Source of the DNA: Canna indica | Taxonomy: Eukaryota > Streptophyta > Magnoliopsida > Zingiberales > Cannaceae | Length of the DNA stretch: 64,000 bases | NCBI GenBank assembly: GCA_034359265.1 | Contig: CP136891.1 | Coordinates: 48,910,001 to 48,974,000 of the forward strand | Direction of reading: 5' to 3' | Shown: positions 45,391-57,838 of the stretch, in pieces | Layout: each line of letters begins with the position of its first letter | Numbering within the stretch: position 1 is the stretch's first letter | Notes under the pieces: model-generated | Told to the model about the DNA's origin: nothing | The model's input: only the letters and a program-made list of their open reading frames with translations | The model's database searches: none | Translations under genes and position numbers: made by a program

Positions 45391-46660
45391 TTGAAGGACT
45401 TATCAATTTGCTCAAAGATACCCATACCTGGGTATTATAAGAAGGAAAAGAAATATGGCTTAAGGAAAGCCAGGACGTTCAAAGGAAAACCTCATGATAC
45501 GCATGTCCGCATCTTCAAAAGAAAACATGCAGACAAAGTCAGGAGATGTAAGTGTTTTATATGTGGAGAAGAAGGACACTTTGCTCGTGACTGCAAGGAG
45601 AAGCGGGGTAATCTTGCAAGAGCCGCCATTATTGAAAATATGGAACTATCTAACGATTGGGATGTGATTTCAGTAGAGCAAGATGAACCAGATAGTGAGG
45701 CTATCTGTTCATATTCAGAAGGAGAATCAGGCATGGCCACTAAACTTTCAGCCGACCTAGGCGACATGCCTTATGAAACAGCATTCGTAATTATTACGGA
45801 TGAAAAGACTGAGAAGGAAAACTCTTGGAGGACAAAGGTAACCCTTCCAAACAGAATGAATGAATGTCCCCATAGATGGGAAGATAATGATCCAGAAGTA
45901 ACACCAGGCTGCGAAAGATGTACCATCTGCAAAGAATTATCCAATCCAAATATGAGAGCACACTGCAGGAACTGCCTGCTAACTGTGTGCCCAATGTGTT
46001 CAAGGTTTAACCTGGGCAGAAAAATAATCATCAAGAAAGCCGCTTTTAGACCCTATGATGATAAGGATAGCCTTATAAAGGAACTGCTTGAGTACACCAA
46101 CTACCTCTTAGCGGAAAATGACAGGCTTAAGGAAGAAATTGAGGAGCTAAGAATGACGCAAGATGTTAAGGAGTTGGAGAAAGAATTCAGCAACCTGAAA
46201 CTTCACAATGAAAATAAAGGAAAGGCCCCCTTGAAGGAGGAAGACCCTTCAGAAAGAGAAATCCCAGTAAGAGAACCAACAGGGATTATTTTCAAAGAAA
46301 CTGCAAAAGCCGCAGTAGAGATCATTGATGAAGAAGAAATAAGATCCATGTACCAAGGACTCAAGAAGGGGAGGAGAGTCTTAAACAGACTCTATAACAT
46401 GGAAATCATTATGGAAATTCCCGGAATCAAGAATTTTAAGGTACAAGCCATCTTGGATACGGGTGCAATGGTATGTTGTATTGATCAAGACTCGATCCCA
46501 GCAGAAGCATTGGAGCCAAGTGCTTACCCCATCCAGATCAACGGGGTAAATTCTCAACAAACAACACGACTAAGACTCAAGGGAGGATTGATGTCAATTG
46601 AAGAAAATAAATTCAAGATCCCATTCACCTATGCATTTCCAATGGCATCCAGATGTTAAT
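45391..46660 (+). pseudogene. Pararetroviral polyprotein, zinc-finger and protease part
   Basis: An open frame with a CCHC nucleic-acid-binding knuckle CKCFICGEEGHFARDC (about 45551-45598), the mark of a viral coat protein. A second cysteine-rich region follows (CERCTICKE, CRNCLLTVCPMC; about 45910-46000) that is typical of badnaviruses. After a coiled coil (NDRLKEEIEELRM) comes an aspartic protease start with ILDTGA at about 46450-46467. The frame breaks at about 46645, and further stops follow near 46720. Confidence 0.85.
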
Positions 46661-46773
46661 AGGATGCAACTTTATCCGAGCAATGCAAGGAGGTGTTCGG
46701 ATCGAAGAACAAACTGTGACTTAATTTTTATAAGAAGGTTACCACAATCACTACCAGGATAGACACTGAAGTT

Positions 46774-47622
46774 ATGGCCACTGCTACAATTGAAGAATTA
46801 AGTCTGTCGGAGGAAGAATACTTAGAGGTAAAGAACGCAGTAGCATATGATAATTTCAAAGAATCAGTCAGTTTTAAGCAGAAGTTCAACCCCCTACTAC
46901 AAAGGTTGAAGGAGCAAGGATTTATAGGAGAAAATCCAGCCCAACATTGGGCCAAGTTAAACTCGGGCACAAGCATAGACCCGATGACAGGTCAAGAGAT
47001 AAAAGGGAAAGAAAGAATGGTTTTCAACTACCGCATGTTGAATGAAAATACGCACAAGGATCAATACAGCCTTCCAGGCATTAATACCATTCTTAAGCGA
47101 ATTGGTAATAGTCGAATTTTCTCTAAATTCGACTTAAAAAATGGATTCCATCAAGTAGCAATGGATCCAGAATCAATAGCATGGACAACCTTTACGGTAC
47201 CAGGAGGACTATATGAATGGTTAGTCATGCCATTCGGGTTGAAAAATGCACCAGCAGTCTTCCAGCGCAAGATGGATAAATGCTTTGCAGGTACTGAAGG
47301 GTTTATTGCAGTATATATTGATGATATACTAGTCTTTTCAGAAGATGAACAGAAACATGTAAGACATTTAGAGAGCATGCTCAAAATCTGTGAAAAATGG
47401 GGACTGGTTTTATCCCCAACAAAAATGAAAATTGCTACCAGAGAAATTGAGTTCCTAGGAGCAATCATTGGCAACAGCAAGATTAAACTGCAACCGCACA
47501 TCATTAAGAGGATAGTCAGCTTCGAAGAGGAAAAGCTGAAGAGTAAGACTGGTATGAGATCGTGGTTAGGAATATTAAATTATGCCAGATCTTATATCCC
47601 AAACCTCGGAACTTTGCTGTGA
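46774..47622 (+). pseudogene. Pararetroviral reverse transcriptase part, N-terminally deleted
   Basis: Shows RT blocks KERMVFNYRMLN, KFDLKNGFHQVAMD, LYEWLVMPFGLKNAP and the catalytic box YIDDILVF (about 47317-47340), intact. The conserved region that should come before FNYR is shortened: the frame passes from HWAKLN directly to SGTS at about 46960. A TGA at 47620-47622 closes it before RNase H. Confidence 0.88.
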
Positions 47623-48822
47623 CCATTATACTCTAAAATTGGTCCACATGGAGATAAACGCCTTAAACAATCAGATCTCCACCTAATTTCACAGATCAAA
47701 GAGGTCGTTCAAAACCTGCCCGACTTGGAGCTACCCCCACCAGATTTGTACATAGTTCTTGAGACGGATGGTTGCATGGAAGGTTGGGGAGGAATATGTA
47801 AATGGAAGCCCAAGAAAAATGACCCAAAGAACATGGAAAGGATATGTGCTTATGCAAGTGGCAAATTTTCAGTGACCAAATCTGCAATCGATGCAGAGAT
47901 ACATACGTGTATGGAGACACTGAAAGCCCTGAAAATCCACTATCTGGACCAAAAAGAAATTACGCTCAGAACCGACTGCCAGGCCATTATAAGCTTTTAT
48001 AATAAATCAGCACAAACTAAGCCTTCCAGGGTTAGATGGCTTAATTTTGTTGATTTCATTACTGGAACTGGAGTGCTAGTCAATTTTGAGCATATTGATG
48101 GTAAGCACAACACTTTGGCAGACGCTTTATCAAGGCTCACTGCAAATCTTATTCAAGTTCAAGAGCCCGAGGAAGTTATTTCCTCTCATTTGGGAGATTT
48201 AGAGGGTGCCCTGAAGGAAGCCGAAACGGCACCACCGGAAATAGTCCAATATTTATGCACTGCTATCGCAAGGATAAACAAGTTACTGGCTACCCACACT
48301 CTGATGACTGTCACCACATGGGATGACGAGTGGCAAGAAATATTGGAAGACAACGAAACGGCAATAGAAGGCATCCTTGAAGAACAAAACCCGCCCCCTT
48401 ATTGGGACGAAATCCCTTACTGGGATGAATTTGAAGAAATTGAATAAATCCTCAGACGAGTGGCGCAATTTGAAGAAGAACAAGGATACGACTCATTGAT
48501 CAAAGAGGAATCTGAAGAAAAAGACAAAAGCGTCACAATTCCATCAGAAGAACTTGAGGAAAAGAGCAAGATGGAGGCTCTTTATATTCCACCTCGCTCT
48601 TACACCCGCGTCTATGAGCAAGCTGAATCCTCGAACGCAAGGACCAATCGCCACAATTCGGAAGAGGTAAAATATGAAGACCTAATCCAAGAGGATGACC
48701 CAAACCAAGAGGACCATGATCGGTATTGCAAACAAAACTGGGAAGAACCTAACCTAGAGGAATTCCTGCTGGACTACGAAACCCTAAGGAAAGGGAAGTA
48801 TCCAGCCCGCAACTATCAATAA
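47623..48822 (+). pseudogene. Pararetroviral RNase H and polyprotein C-terminus
   Basis: The RNase H pattern is visible: LETDGCMEGWGG (first Asp), AEIHTCMETLKAL (Glu), LRTDCQAII (Asp) and HNTLADALSR (last Asp), at about 47755-48140. A TAA lies in frame at 48445-48447, and the frame continues to the polyprotein end at 48822 (LRKGKYPAR near the end). This same C-terminal motif occurs in a second diverged copy at about 51050. Confidence 0.85.
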
Positions 48823-48903
48823 AGAACGAGCACAGGGGAAGTGGAAACCCCTCAAAAATATATCCACACTTGTTATTATAACTTATTTGTTTTTCTTTTT
48901 AGG

Positions 48904-49233
48904 ATGATACTAGATAATCTGAAGGAGCTGGTAAAGAACAACCGGGGGACAGACCCAATTGCTAAGAAGGATATAACTACCGCCCAATACTGGGCAGTAC
49001 TAAGCACGTCTACAGGCCTCGAAGAACTGGAACGCCTCACTAGCAAAGAAATGTTCAAATTCCCAAGAACAATGGAGAAGGAGCACGCATGGAAGAAAAG
49101 AATCTACGACATCCACCATGCTCAGACTCTAAAGGCAATTGACGAAGTAGGCAAGCTGCTTGCCATAGCCTACTCCAGAAAGCTAGGCTGGAACAAGCAG
49201 CAACGAAGGACAACTGGGCCGAAGACGCACTAG
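48904..49233 (+). CDS. Small 3' viral ORF, function unknown
   Basis: 110 codons from the ATG at 48904, after TTTTTCTTTTTAGG, which looks like a splice acceptor. A protein gene downstream of the polyprotein reached by splicing is known in the tungrovirus group, so an ORF4-type role is possible. The protein is charged and helical (TSKEMFKFPRTMEKEHAW). The 3' part lies within the 467-bp duplication, where the second copy (49529-49781) shows a frame variant and a longer end. No family was recognised with certainty. Confidence 0.45.
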   Translation: MILDNLKELVKNNRGTDPIAKKDITTAQYWAVLSTSTGLEELERLTSKEMFKFPRTMEKEHAWKKRIYDIHHAQTLKAIDEVGKLLAIAYSRKLGWNKQQRRTTGPKTH

Positions 49234-49995
49234 GACTTGTAAGCCATCACATCAACAACCTGGTCCAGTGCCACAAGATGCTCTGCAGCAGTAGGAGCAG
49301 CAACATCCACTAGCTCATAAGATAAGAACGAATCTTAAAAGGACAAAAATTCAGCTGTCATGTCCTTTCAAATAGCTGTAAAGTAATTTCCAGCACTATG
49401 CATTAGCTGGAAAGTAAGATAGTTAGGACAATAATTAGAAAAAGGGAATCTTTCCTACTGTGGACAGCCAATAATTCAATGGACGATGGGGCCCAATGAG
49501 CACCCGCATTGCAATTATTGAGCTTCCTCCCAAGAACAATGGAGAAGGAGCACGCATGGAAGAAAAGAATCTACGACATCCACCATGCTCAGACTCTAAA
49601 GGCAATTGACGAAGTAGGCAAGCTGCTTGCCATAGCCTACCTCCGGAAAGCTAGGCTGGAACAAGCAGCAACGAAGGACAACTGGGCCGAAGATGCACTA
49701 GGACCTGTAAGCCATCACATCAGCAACCTGGTCCAGTGCCACAAGATGCTCTGCAGCAGTAGGAGCAGCAACATCCACTAGCTCATAAGATAAGAACGAA
49801 TCTTAAAAGGACAAAAATTCAGCTGTCATGTCCTTTCAAATAGCTGTAAAGTAATTTCCAGCACTATGCATTAGCTGGAAAGTAAGATGGTTAGGACAAT
49901 AATTAGAAAAAGGGAATCTTTCCTACTGTGGACAGCCAATAATTCAATGGACGATGGGGCCCAATGAGCACCCGCATTGTAATTATTGAGCTTCC
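49062..49995 (+). repeat. 467-bp tandem duplication in the viral 3' region
   Basis: CCCAAGAACAATGGAGAAGG occurs at 49062 and again at 49529. The sequence between them repeats nearly exactly up to the second GAGCTTCCTC at about 49988. Only scattered single-base differences are visible, so the duplication is recent relative to the age of the insertion. Confidence 0.95.
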
Positions 49996-49996
49996 T

Positions 49997-50035
49997 CTGG
50001 AAGCTACCCTTTCGCCTATATAAGGGCATCTAGTC
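49997..50035 (+). promoter_or_regulatory. Pararetroviral promoter-like region with TATA box
   Basis: GCCTATATAAGGGCA at about 50012-50026, downstream of the GACGATGGGGCCCAATGAGC block shared with 51500. This fits the intergenic promoter of badnaviruses. It is cut off by the inverted RT copy immediately after. Confidence 0.6.
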
Positions 50036-50945
50036 ATTTGCCACTTGCATAAGCACATATCCTTTCCATGTTCTTTGGGTCATTTTTCTTGGGCTTCCAT
50101 TTACATATTCCTCCCCAACCTTCCATGCAACCATCCGTCTCAAGAACTATGTACGAATCTGGTGGGGGTAGCTCCAAGTCGGGCAGGTTTTGAACGACCT
50201 CTTTGATCTGTGAAATTAGGTGGAGATCTGATTATTTAAGGCGTTTATCTCCATGTGGACCAGTTTTAGAGTATAATGGTCCCAGCAAAGTTCCGAGGTT
50301 TGGGATATAAGATCTGGCATAATTTAATATTCCTAACCACGATCTCATACCAGTCTTACTCTTCAGCTTTTCCTCTTCGAAGCTGACTATCTTCTTAATG
50401 ATGTGCGGTTGCAGTTTAATCTTGCTGTTGCCAATGATTGCTCCTAGGAACTCAATTTCTCTGGTAGCAATTTTCATTTTTGTTGGGGATAAGACCAGTC
50501 CCCATTTTTCACAGATTTTGAGCATGCTCTCCAAATGTCTTGCATGTTTCTGTTCATCTTCTGAAAAGACTAGTATATCATCAATATATACTGCAATAAA
50601 CCCTTCAGTACCTGCAAAGCATTTATCCATCTTGCGCTGAAAGACTGCTGGTGCATTTTTCAACCCGAATGGCATGACTAACCATTCATATAGTCCTCCT
50701 GGTACCGTAAAGGCTGTCCATGCTATTGATTCTGGATCCATTGCTACTTGATGGAATCCGCTTTTTAAGTCGAATTTAGAGAAAATTCGACTATTACCAA
50801 TTCGCTTAAGAATGGTATTAATGCCTGGAAGGCTGTATTGATCCTTGTGCGTATTGTCATTCAACGTGCGGTAGTTGAAAACCATTCTTTCTTTCCCTTT
50901 TATCTCTTGACCTGTCATCAGGTCTATGCTTGTGCCCGAGTTTAC
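50036..50945 (-). pseudogene. Inverted copy of the viral reverse-transcriptase/RNase H junction
   Basis: Reverse complement of about 46960-47868. The minus-strand frame (to 50232) holds KERMVFNYRTLN, KFDLKSGFHQVAMD and YIDDILVF, and lacks the TGA present at 47620 in the forward copy. The left edge is inside the RNase H start (TTTGCCACTTGCATAAGC) and the right edge is at GCCCGAGTTTA. The two copies form a long inverted repeat about 2.2 kb apart, so a read-through transcript could fold into a long hairpin. Confidence 0.92.
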
Positions 50946-51610
50946 CATTATAGCCATCGTTCTGTGTCTGCTCGTGCTAGGTTCTGGGAGTACTGGGTTA
51001 AATTTTGAAATTCCCATCCCAGTACCAGAAAATTGGCTGGATGAAGAGGCCCTGAGGAAAGGAAAATACCCAGCCAGGCAGATTCCAACTGTATATGACC
51101 CGGGAGGATGAATCTGCCCGATGAAGGAAGAAGCTGATGAACGTCCGGGAGATTTCCCATCTCGGACTATTCGAAGAGTTAAACGGCTTCAGCAGCGGTA
51201 GTGGTGAAAAACCGCAGGGAAACAAATCACCACAGTTGTCCTGTAATAAAATTTGTTTTGCAGGTTTTCTTACGATCTGGTGCAAGGAAGGAGAAGACAG
51301 ATAGAGTCGTCTCCATCAAGAAGGTCCCCACCATCACATGGGCACCCTTAACTTTGCACTAGTAGATATTCTCTGTGTCGGGCAATTATTGTACTACTGG
51401 CCCGACGTGTCTTATAAGACGGGCAATTATTGTATTTAAAGTCTGTCCCGTCTATGTCAAGGTCACTTCCCACTTGTGGAAAGCCATCACTTAGTGGACG
51501 ATGGGGCCCAATGAGCACCCGCACTAAGGATGAGCTTCCTTCGTCAGGAAGCAACCTTGGTTGCTTGAGGAGTAAGCAACCTTTTATTATAAATAGAGTC
51601 TTAGTATGAA
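50946..51610 (+). pseudogene. Diverged second viral polyprotein end plus promoter-like region
   Basis: The frame to 51111 ends with WLDEEALRKGKYPAR and a few more residues. This resembles, but is clearly different from, the end at 48822, so it derives from another viral strain or an older copy. Non-coding viral-type sequence follows: the GACGATGGGGCCCAATGAGC block (about 51499-51518), a GCAACC/GGTTGC hairpin at about 51550-51582 and a TATA box TTATTATAAATAGAG (about 51584-51598). Confidence 0.7.
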
Positions 51611-51756
51611 GGTGCAGAACCAGTCAGATTGGCTTATAACATTAATATATAAAAATATACCAACAAAAGAAAATAGTGGTGTCATCAAAAGTCCATGAAT
51701 ATATAGCTCCAAACTTCATAATTGTATGTTTCTTCAACACAAGAATAACAGCCCAT

Positions 51757-54700
51757 TTATATATGAAAATGCGAAAATACAGGAATATCAATCAAAGTAG
51801 TCTCAGAGTGTGTCATCAAAGTCGGACTTTCTTCAAACTCCATTTCATTTGAAACAGCTGAATAATTTTCAACAATGGTGGGCTCTATGTCGTCCCTTGC
51901 CCATTCAACATCAATTTCATCATCAGGCAAAGACAAATTAGTTGCTGGTTCAGATGACTCAATATTGTATGTTTCTTCGGCACAATATGATTGGTCATTC
52001 ACATTAGAAATCTTTTTATGAAGAGTTTTCATAACGTAATACCTATTGTCATTAGAGGGATCGCGAACATAGAAGTACTGTTGGACTTGAGAAGCGAGCA
52101 CAAATGGAAGTGAACACAAGTCAACCCATACTTTTCTTACTCTACTTCAAACCAATAACATTTAAACAAGACAAACTTGAAATTACCATAATAGTCTAGC
52201 TCAATTATTTCATTAATTGCACCATAATAAATAACTACATTCGTCGTCGGATTTTGATCCTTACTACTAGCAAAGCTTTGAGTGATTAACACCAAAGTGA
52301 CACCACTGTTTTGTGTCCTGCGACTTGCATCATGCTGCCTAGTGTGAAATTTAAATCCATTGATGACATAACCCGAAAACCTTCTTGCAGTTTTATTTGG
52401 GCCTCTACACAACTCCTTCAGTCGATCAGGGACATCCTCCTCCATTGCACGATTTTTAAACCAATCAATAAAATCATGGCTTTGACTTTTTGCTTTGGTC
52501 CACTTTCTTCCTCTCTTCCGATTTATGATATTTTCATGTTCACTACATGAAAATTATTTTGTTACAACAATTATTCAAATGAGTTTATAAACAAATTTTT
52601 AAGGGCAAAGAATAGTTATTTACCTAATGTAAGGCTGAACTTCATCACAATTGAACAAGATATACTGGTGAGCTTGGTTCTTTTCATTATTGCCCATCGA
52701 AAATAAATTACCTTTTTTCTTCCCTCCTATAGAATGACCCATGAATAAAAAAAAGCTAGAAAGCTCTGCATCGAAAGACTCACATGTGTCAGCATTTCTT
52801 GTCACTCTATTCCACCGTGTCTCCACATTAGAGTTCATATAATTTAAGCAAAATGTCAAGCATTCCCCAACCAAGTAACCCTCAGCTATCGAACCTTTAG
52901 GACGAGCTTTATTGCGCATGTAAGACTTCAGCTTTCCCAACTCTCTTTCTGGTGAATACATCCACCGAGAATGAACGGGACCACCTAATCTTATCTCATT
53001 TGGTAGGTGAATGAGCAAATAAAGCATTACATCAAAAAATGAAGGAGGAAAAATCCTCTCTAATTGGCAGAGTGTTCCAGCAATCTCAAATTCTAAGGTC
53101 TCTAAATCATTCACATCAATAACTCTTTGACACATGGAACGAAAAAAAGAACATTGACGTATCAGAGGATAGGCCACTTGGTGAGGAAGTGTGCTAATCA
53201 TTGCTACTGGGAGCAAGTAGTGTAGCATGAAATGAGCATCATGACTCTTGTACCCTGAGACTTTCAAGCCATCTTGGTGAACACATCTTGAAATATTTGC
53301 TGAACAACCATCGGGTAATTTTGCTTCCTTGAGAACGCTACAGAAAATAGACTTCTCATTTTTGTTCATGTTAAAGCATGCTTTTGCATACTTTACTTTC
53401 TTTCCTTGATCCATTGGTTTCGGATGAAGTTTCTTTCTAATTCCCAGCTCTTGCAAATCTAAACGGGCATTAACATGATCTTTTGTCTTTCCCATTATAT
53501 CCAACAAAGTCTCTATCACATTGTCAAATATGTTCTTTTCAATATGCATAACATCAAGATCATGTCGTAGTCTATTATGCTTCCAATATGGCAATTAAAA
53601 AAAATGGACTTCTTCTTCCAAGGACCATCAATGCTTTTCTTTTGCATCTTCCCAAATGAATTGACAAAGTCTTGCAACAAGTCCAAGATCTCTGTCCCTT
53701 CTAACAAATTAGGAGCATGCCTATGTTCTTCTTTTCCATTGAAATCCCATGTGTTTCTTCTATAATCATGACTCATCGGCAAAAAAATACGGTGATCCAT
53801 ATAACACATCTTTCTACTATGCTTCAAGTAAGACGAATTAGTGTTATAATTACAAGATGGACATGCTAATTTTCCCTTTATGCTCCAACCACTCAACATA
53901 GCATATCCAGGAAAGTCGCTAATAGTCCATAAAAGGGCTGCTCGCAACTTAAAAGTTTGATTCTTTGAAGCATCATATGTGTCTACTCCCAGCTCCCACA
54001 ATTTTCAACTCTTCAACCAATGGTTGCAAGTACACATCAATATCAGTCCCAGGAGAGTGTGGTCCAGGGATAATTAAAGACAACATAAAATACTCTGACT
54101 TCACACATAACCATGGTGGAAGGTTGTATGACATAAGTATTACCGGCCATATACTTTAAGAAATACTCATGGTCCTATATGGATTGAATCCATTGCTAGT
54201 CAACCCAAGTCTTATGTTGCGTGGGTCACTAGCAAAATCAAGATAACGCTCATCGAAGTCCTTCCATGCTCCGCCATCAGCAGGATGTCTTAACTTTCCA
54301 TCTCTTATTCGCTCTTCCTCATGCCACCTCATTAAATTTGTCGTCCTCTCGCACATGAACAACCTTTGAAGTCTAGGAATTAACGGAAAGTGGCTTAAAA
54401 CTTTAGCCGCTACTTTGTGGCCTTGCTTGGGATTTTCTAGCTCATTCTCTGCCTAAGAATTCTCAACCCACCGTGAAGCACCGCAAAGATGACAAGACTT
54501 GCCTTTCTCATGCTCTTCCCAATATAACATACAATTATTGGGACAAACATCAATCTTCTTATAATCAAGGCCCAAGTCCCTTATCATGGCTCTTGTTTTA
54601 TTAAAAGATTGGGGGATATTCAAATCTGGCATCTTGTTTTAGTAGCTTTAAGAGTGCATTGAATGACACATTACTCCAGCCAAAGAGACACTTCATCAAA

Positions 54701-55449
54701 TATAACCGAATGGTGAAGGACAAGGTAGAGAATTTTTTACAACTGGGGTACAATTCCTTGTTTGCCTCCTCTAATAAATTATAAAACTTTTTGGCATCTT
54801 CATTAGGACCCTTTGTAACTCCATCTTCTCTTAATCTATCATGCAACAATCCATCCATATCATCCACTACAAAAAAATAGTCAAAAATCTATTGGTTATA
54901 GTCAAGAATCCGTTGGTAATACTAATACCAATGGATTTTCATTGGTAAAATCCGTTGGTGATACTCTGCTAGGTATTACCAATGGATATTACAATTGTCT
55001 GTTGGTATTACTAACGGATAAAGATATAGTTGTTGGTAATTACCAACAAATGAGTTGGTAATTTTGTTGGTAATACCAACAAAAGATATATTTGTTGGTA
55101 ATATTTTTGGTATTACCAACAAAATTAGTTTGTTGGTAATTATTTGTTGGTGAAAATCTATTTTCTTGTAGTGATCCATGCCATCCATGCAATTCTCTCC
55201 ATCATCGATGTCATCATCCTCCTCTGTGGGCATTGTTAACTCCTCACCATGGTTTACCCAATCAGTGTAGCCTTTTAGAAATCCATAGTTTATTAAATGT
55301 TCAAAGATTACATCTTTTGTCAACAAACGACCATTACCACATTTCGCACAAGGGCAAAAAATCTCCCCTCCCTGAGGCATTCCTTTACTATAAACAAAAT
55401 CTAGGAAACATTGGACACCATTGATATACTCTACACTATATCTCGACAT
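51757..55449 (-). pseudogene. TNPD-type transposase of the large CACTA
   Basis: Minus strand, start Met at 55449. The transposase-associated zinc domain (CPCAKCGNGRLL, LINYGFLKGYTDWV) spans 55449-55200. After the 309-bp insertion come AKKFYNLLEEANKELYP (54867-54601), then RHPADGGAWKDFDERYLDFA and GFNPYRTMS (54362-54156), NLPPWLCVK (about 54110) and WTISDFPGYAMLSGWS (54001-53580). The catalytic DUF4218 part follows (HIEKNIFDNVIETLLDI, FPPSFFDVMLYLLIHLPNE; 53594-52620), then the DUF4216-type end with YVINGFKFHT and FKCYWFEVE (52445-52137) and a tail to 51757. This protein cuts the element ends. A TAA at about 54156, frameshifts near 54000 and 53590, and the nested insertion inactivate it. Confidence 0.87.
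54865..55173. mobile_element. 309-bp CACTA-type miniature element inside TNPD, TSD ATC
   Basis: CACTACAAAAAAATAG at the left and ATTTTCTTGTAGTG at the right form terminal inverted repeats. ATC lies outside both ends (54862-54864 and 55174-55176). The interior is full of short direct and inverted repeats (TTGGTAATACC, ATCCGTTGGTAATAC). Removing it joins the two TNPD frames without a shift (GENCMDGMD on one side, DMDGLLHDRL on the other). Confidence 0.93.
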
Positions 55450-57838
55450 TTGAACTCATTCTTTATCCATTGATTTCACTTAACTACAGAAATAAAAAAT
55501 GCAAAGGGTAAGAAACGACAACACCAACTTGATGAGTTATACATGCAACTCCAAATTAGTGCAACAAATATGATCAACTTTAAAGTAAGTGATCATCTTG
55601 TACTCAACATTAATTAAATTTAATGGTAATTATGAGAAAAACATGTAGAACAAAGTGCTCATTTCCAAACACTTAGAACAAAGTATGAGAAAAACCAAAG
55701 TGAATGTGATTGTCCTATGATTTTAAGTCAAACCTGATTAAAACCTAAGAGAAAGGAAATATAATGGCATAAATCAAATCTAGCTAGTTTTAAAAAATCT
55801 AAAAAAACCAATGATACTGATTGGTACTGTAAACACCAATATCAACCCAACTTTTATTCTACTGTTCTTGAAATATCGATCTTTAGATATATATAAACAT
55901 GTGTACTGGAATTTATCTTTATTATTGTTATTATATAGGAAACTAATTCAATCTTCAGATGAATTGTGCAGCTTTGACTTTGATGATAACAACTTGAATT
56001 CAAAACCTCCCTAACTCTGCAGCAATTCCTCTTTATTTGTTGGGTGAAGAATCCATTGTAGTTTTTCAGCAACTTTAGACCTTGTACACAAAGGCAATAT
56101 ATTTTAAGCGGGTAGAGGAATAATTAAGGGCTAAATCTCTCATTAACCAGCTAATAATACAAAGCCTCCTATCCTTCTTGCTTGAGGAGGTAAAACTCTC
56201 AAAAAGCAAGCACAAAATTCTTCACTGAACTTTGTTTAAGTGAGAACTCAATAACAAGTTTTAGCATCAGACATGAGGAACATGTAGGGCTTTTACTAGA
56301 AACCAGGATGCTTAATTAACTTGCTTGCAGCATCCAAACTCAAGACTTGTGCTTTCTGAGACGTTTGTTGAAATGTCAATTCGCTTACCCTTATCCACTG
56401 CATTGAAAAAAGAAACTAATTCAAGGCAAAGAGATAGGCGGATGTTTCCCTATCAAGTCAATTTCTGCAACTATCAAGTTATTTTTGTTGGATTGTTAAT
56501 CTCCATGTGGGAGGGGGAGTTGAGGATTCCTGCTACAAGACCCCACTATGACTTTGAAGTGGAACAAGGAATTAATGCTACAGGAGTGCATGCCATGAAT
56601 GTGATTTGAGGGAGGGGGAGGGGGAGTTGTTGCCAGGAAAGGCTTATATAAGTGTCCTAATTAAGCTTCCAACACCTTTATTCTTGCTATATAAGTGTCC
56701 TATTAGTATTACAAGCTTGATATCAGCTTCTTAATATTCCAATCCCATTTTTTTATCCTATTAGTATTACAAGCTTGATGAATAACTCTAGCTTCACTCA
56801 AAAAGAAACCTTTTGTTGATGAAGAACTTGGGTACTGTGTTACCTATCCTTCTTAAGAATGTTAGTTAACTAAGCCTATGATCTCGATTTCATGATTAAA
56901 CCAAATGAAGTTATGCTTCATTTTAATATATTATATGTTTGACAAGATTACATCTGAAGAAAAGGTCTAATGTATTCTTAGTTGCTAGTGGAACTCTTCT
57001 CCCTCCTTGCTGTTAGCCATTTAACTATTCCCATTTCCAAATAAACTATTGGTTTTAATGAATGAAGTAACCCTCTTGTTCATGCAAATGGAATATTCAA
57101 TTGCTAGTTTCCTGGCTGAAGGCAAATGGCAAGACAAGATTATTGGATTTGCTGAGCCATACTTGGTTCTTAATCATCGTTAGTCATAATACTCTTTTTC
57201 ATGCCACAGATATGAATGACGATTGGATTGTATTCGCTTTACCTTTATCATTGGGATGTGTGGCAATTAATTTGCCCTAACCCTCTTATGTTGCGCTACG
57301 CAAAGTCTTCGGCGGTCCCGCTAACTTGTGTGTTTCGTTTTTCTCTCTCGTTTCTCGTCTATTACACCAGATCTATTCTCAACATTTATTCTAATGATTG
57401 AAATAGAAATTTTCATATAATCCGATTTATGTTAAAATATAGTATATTAAGCTGAAGATGCATGCAATCTCTTAACACTTGCATTCATCATTAGTTATTT
57501 TCATAACACATGCTCAGAGCAATGCCATTATACTAAATAGCAGGAAAAAATAAAAGAAGTACAAAAAGGGAAACTTTCTTCAGAATAAACAAACAACTTG
57601 GGTATACTCGAGTCAGACAAGCAGAAAGAAAACAGAGTTCAATAAGATGTAAAAGAATAAACTGATAAGCATAGCAGTTGCTCCTATTTCTACTGGATAT
57701 AAATATTCATTCACAGAATCTAAGAGAAGACGGAAGGAGATAAACAGAAGATTTGGGGAATCTCATCATTCTTCTCCTTCTATAGCAAAGTAAACCTATG
57801 CACCCACGATTGACATCACAATAGTTAATTTCAATAAG
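55450..57838. other. 5' region of the large CACTA, upstream of TNPD
   Basis: Probably leader intron(s) and UTR of the minus-strand transcript. An open frame on plus (56325-56609, 94 codons) matches nothing I know. A short duplicated phrase (TCCTATTAGTATTACAAGCT) occurs at about 56698-56720 and 56756-56779. Confidence 0.45.

Larger units (their letters stand above)
42838..51610 (+). mobile_element. Endogenous badnavirus-like pararetrovirus, rearranged and defective
   Basis: Gene order matches a caulimovirid of badnavirus/tungrovirus type: a small coiled-coil ORF, then an ATGA-overlapped polyprotein with movement, coat zinc-finger, protease, reverse transcriptase and RNase H segments, then a small 3' ORF and promoter-like intergenic sequence. 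The polyprotein has several stops and frameshifts. The 3' part contains a 467-bp tandem duplication, an inverted copy of the RT region, and a diverged second polyprotein end with its own promoter-like region. The integration is a fossil and is not expected to yield virus. Exact host junctions are uncertain, especially on the right. Confidence 0.88.
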
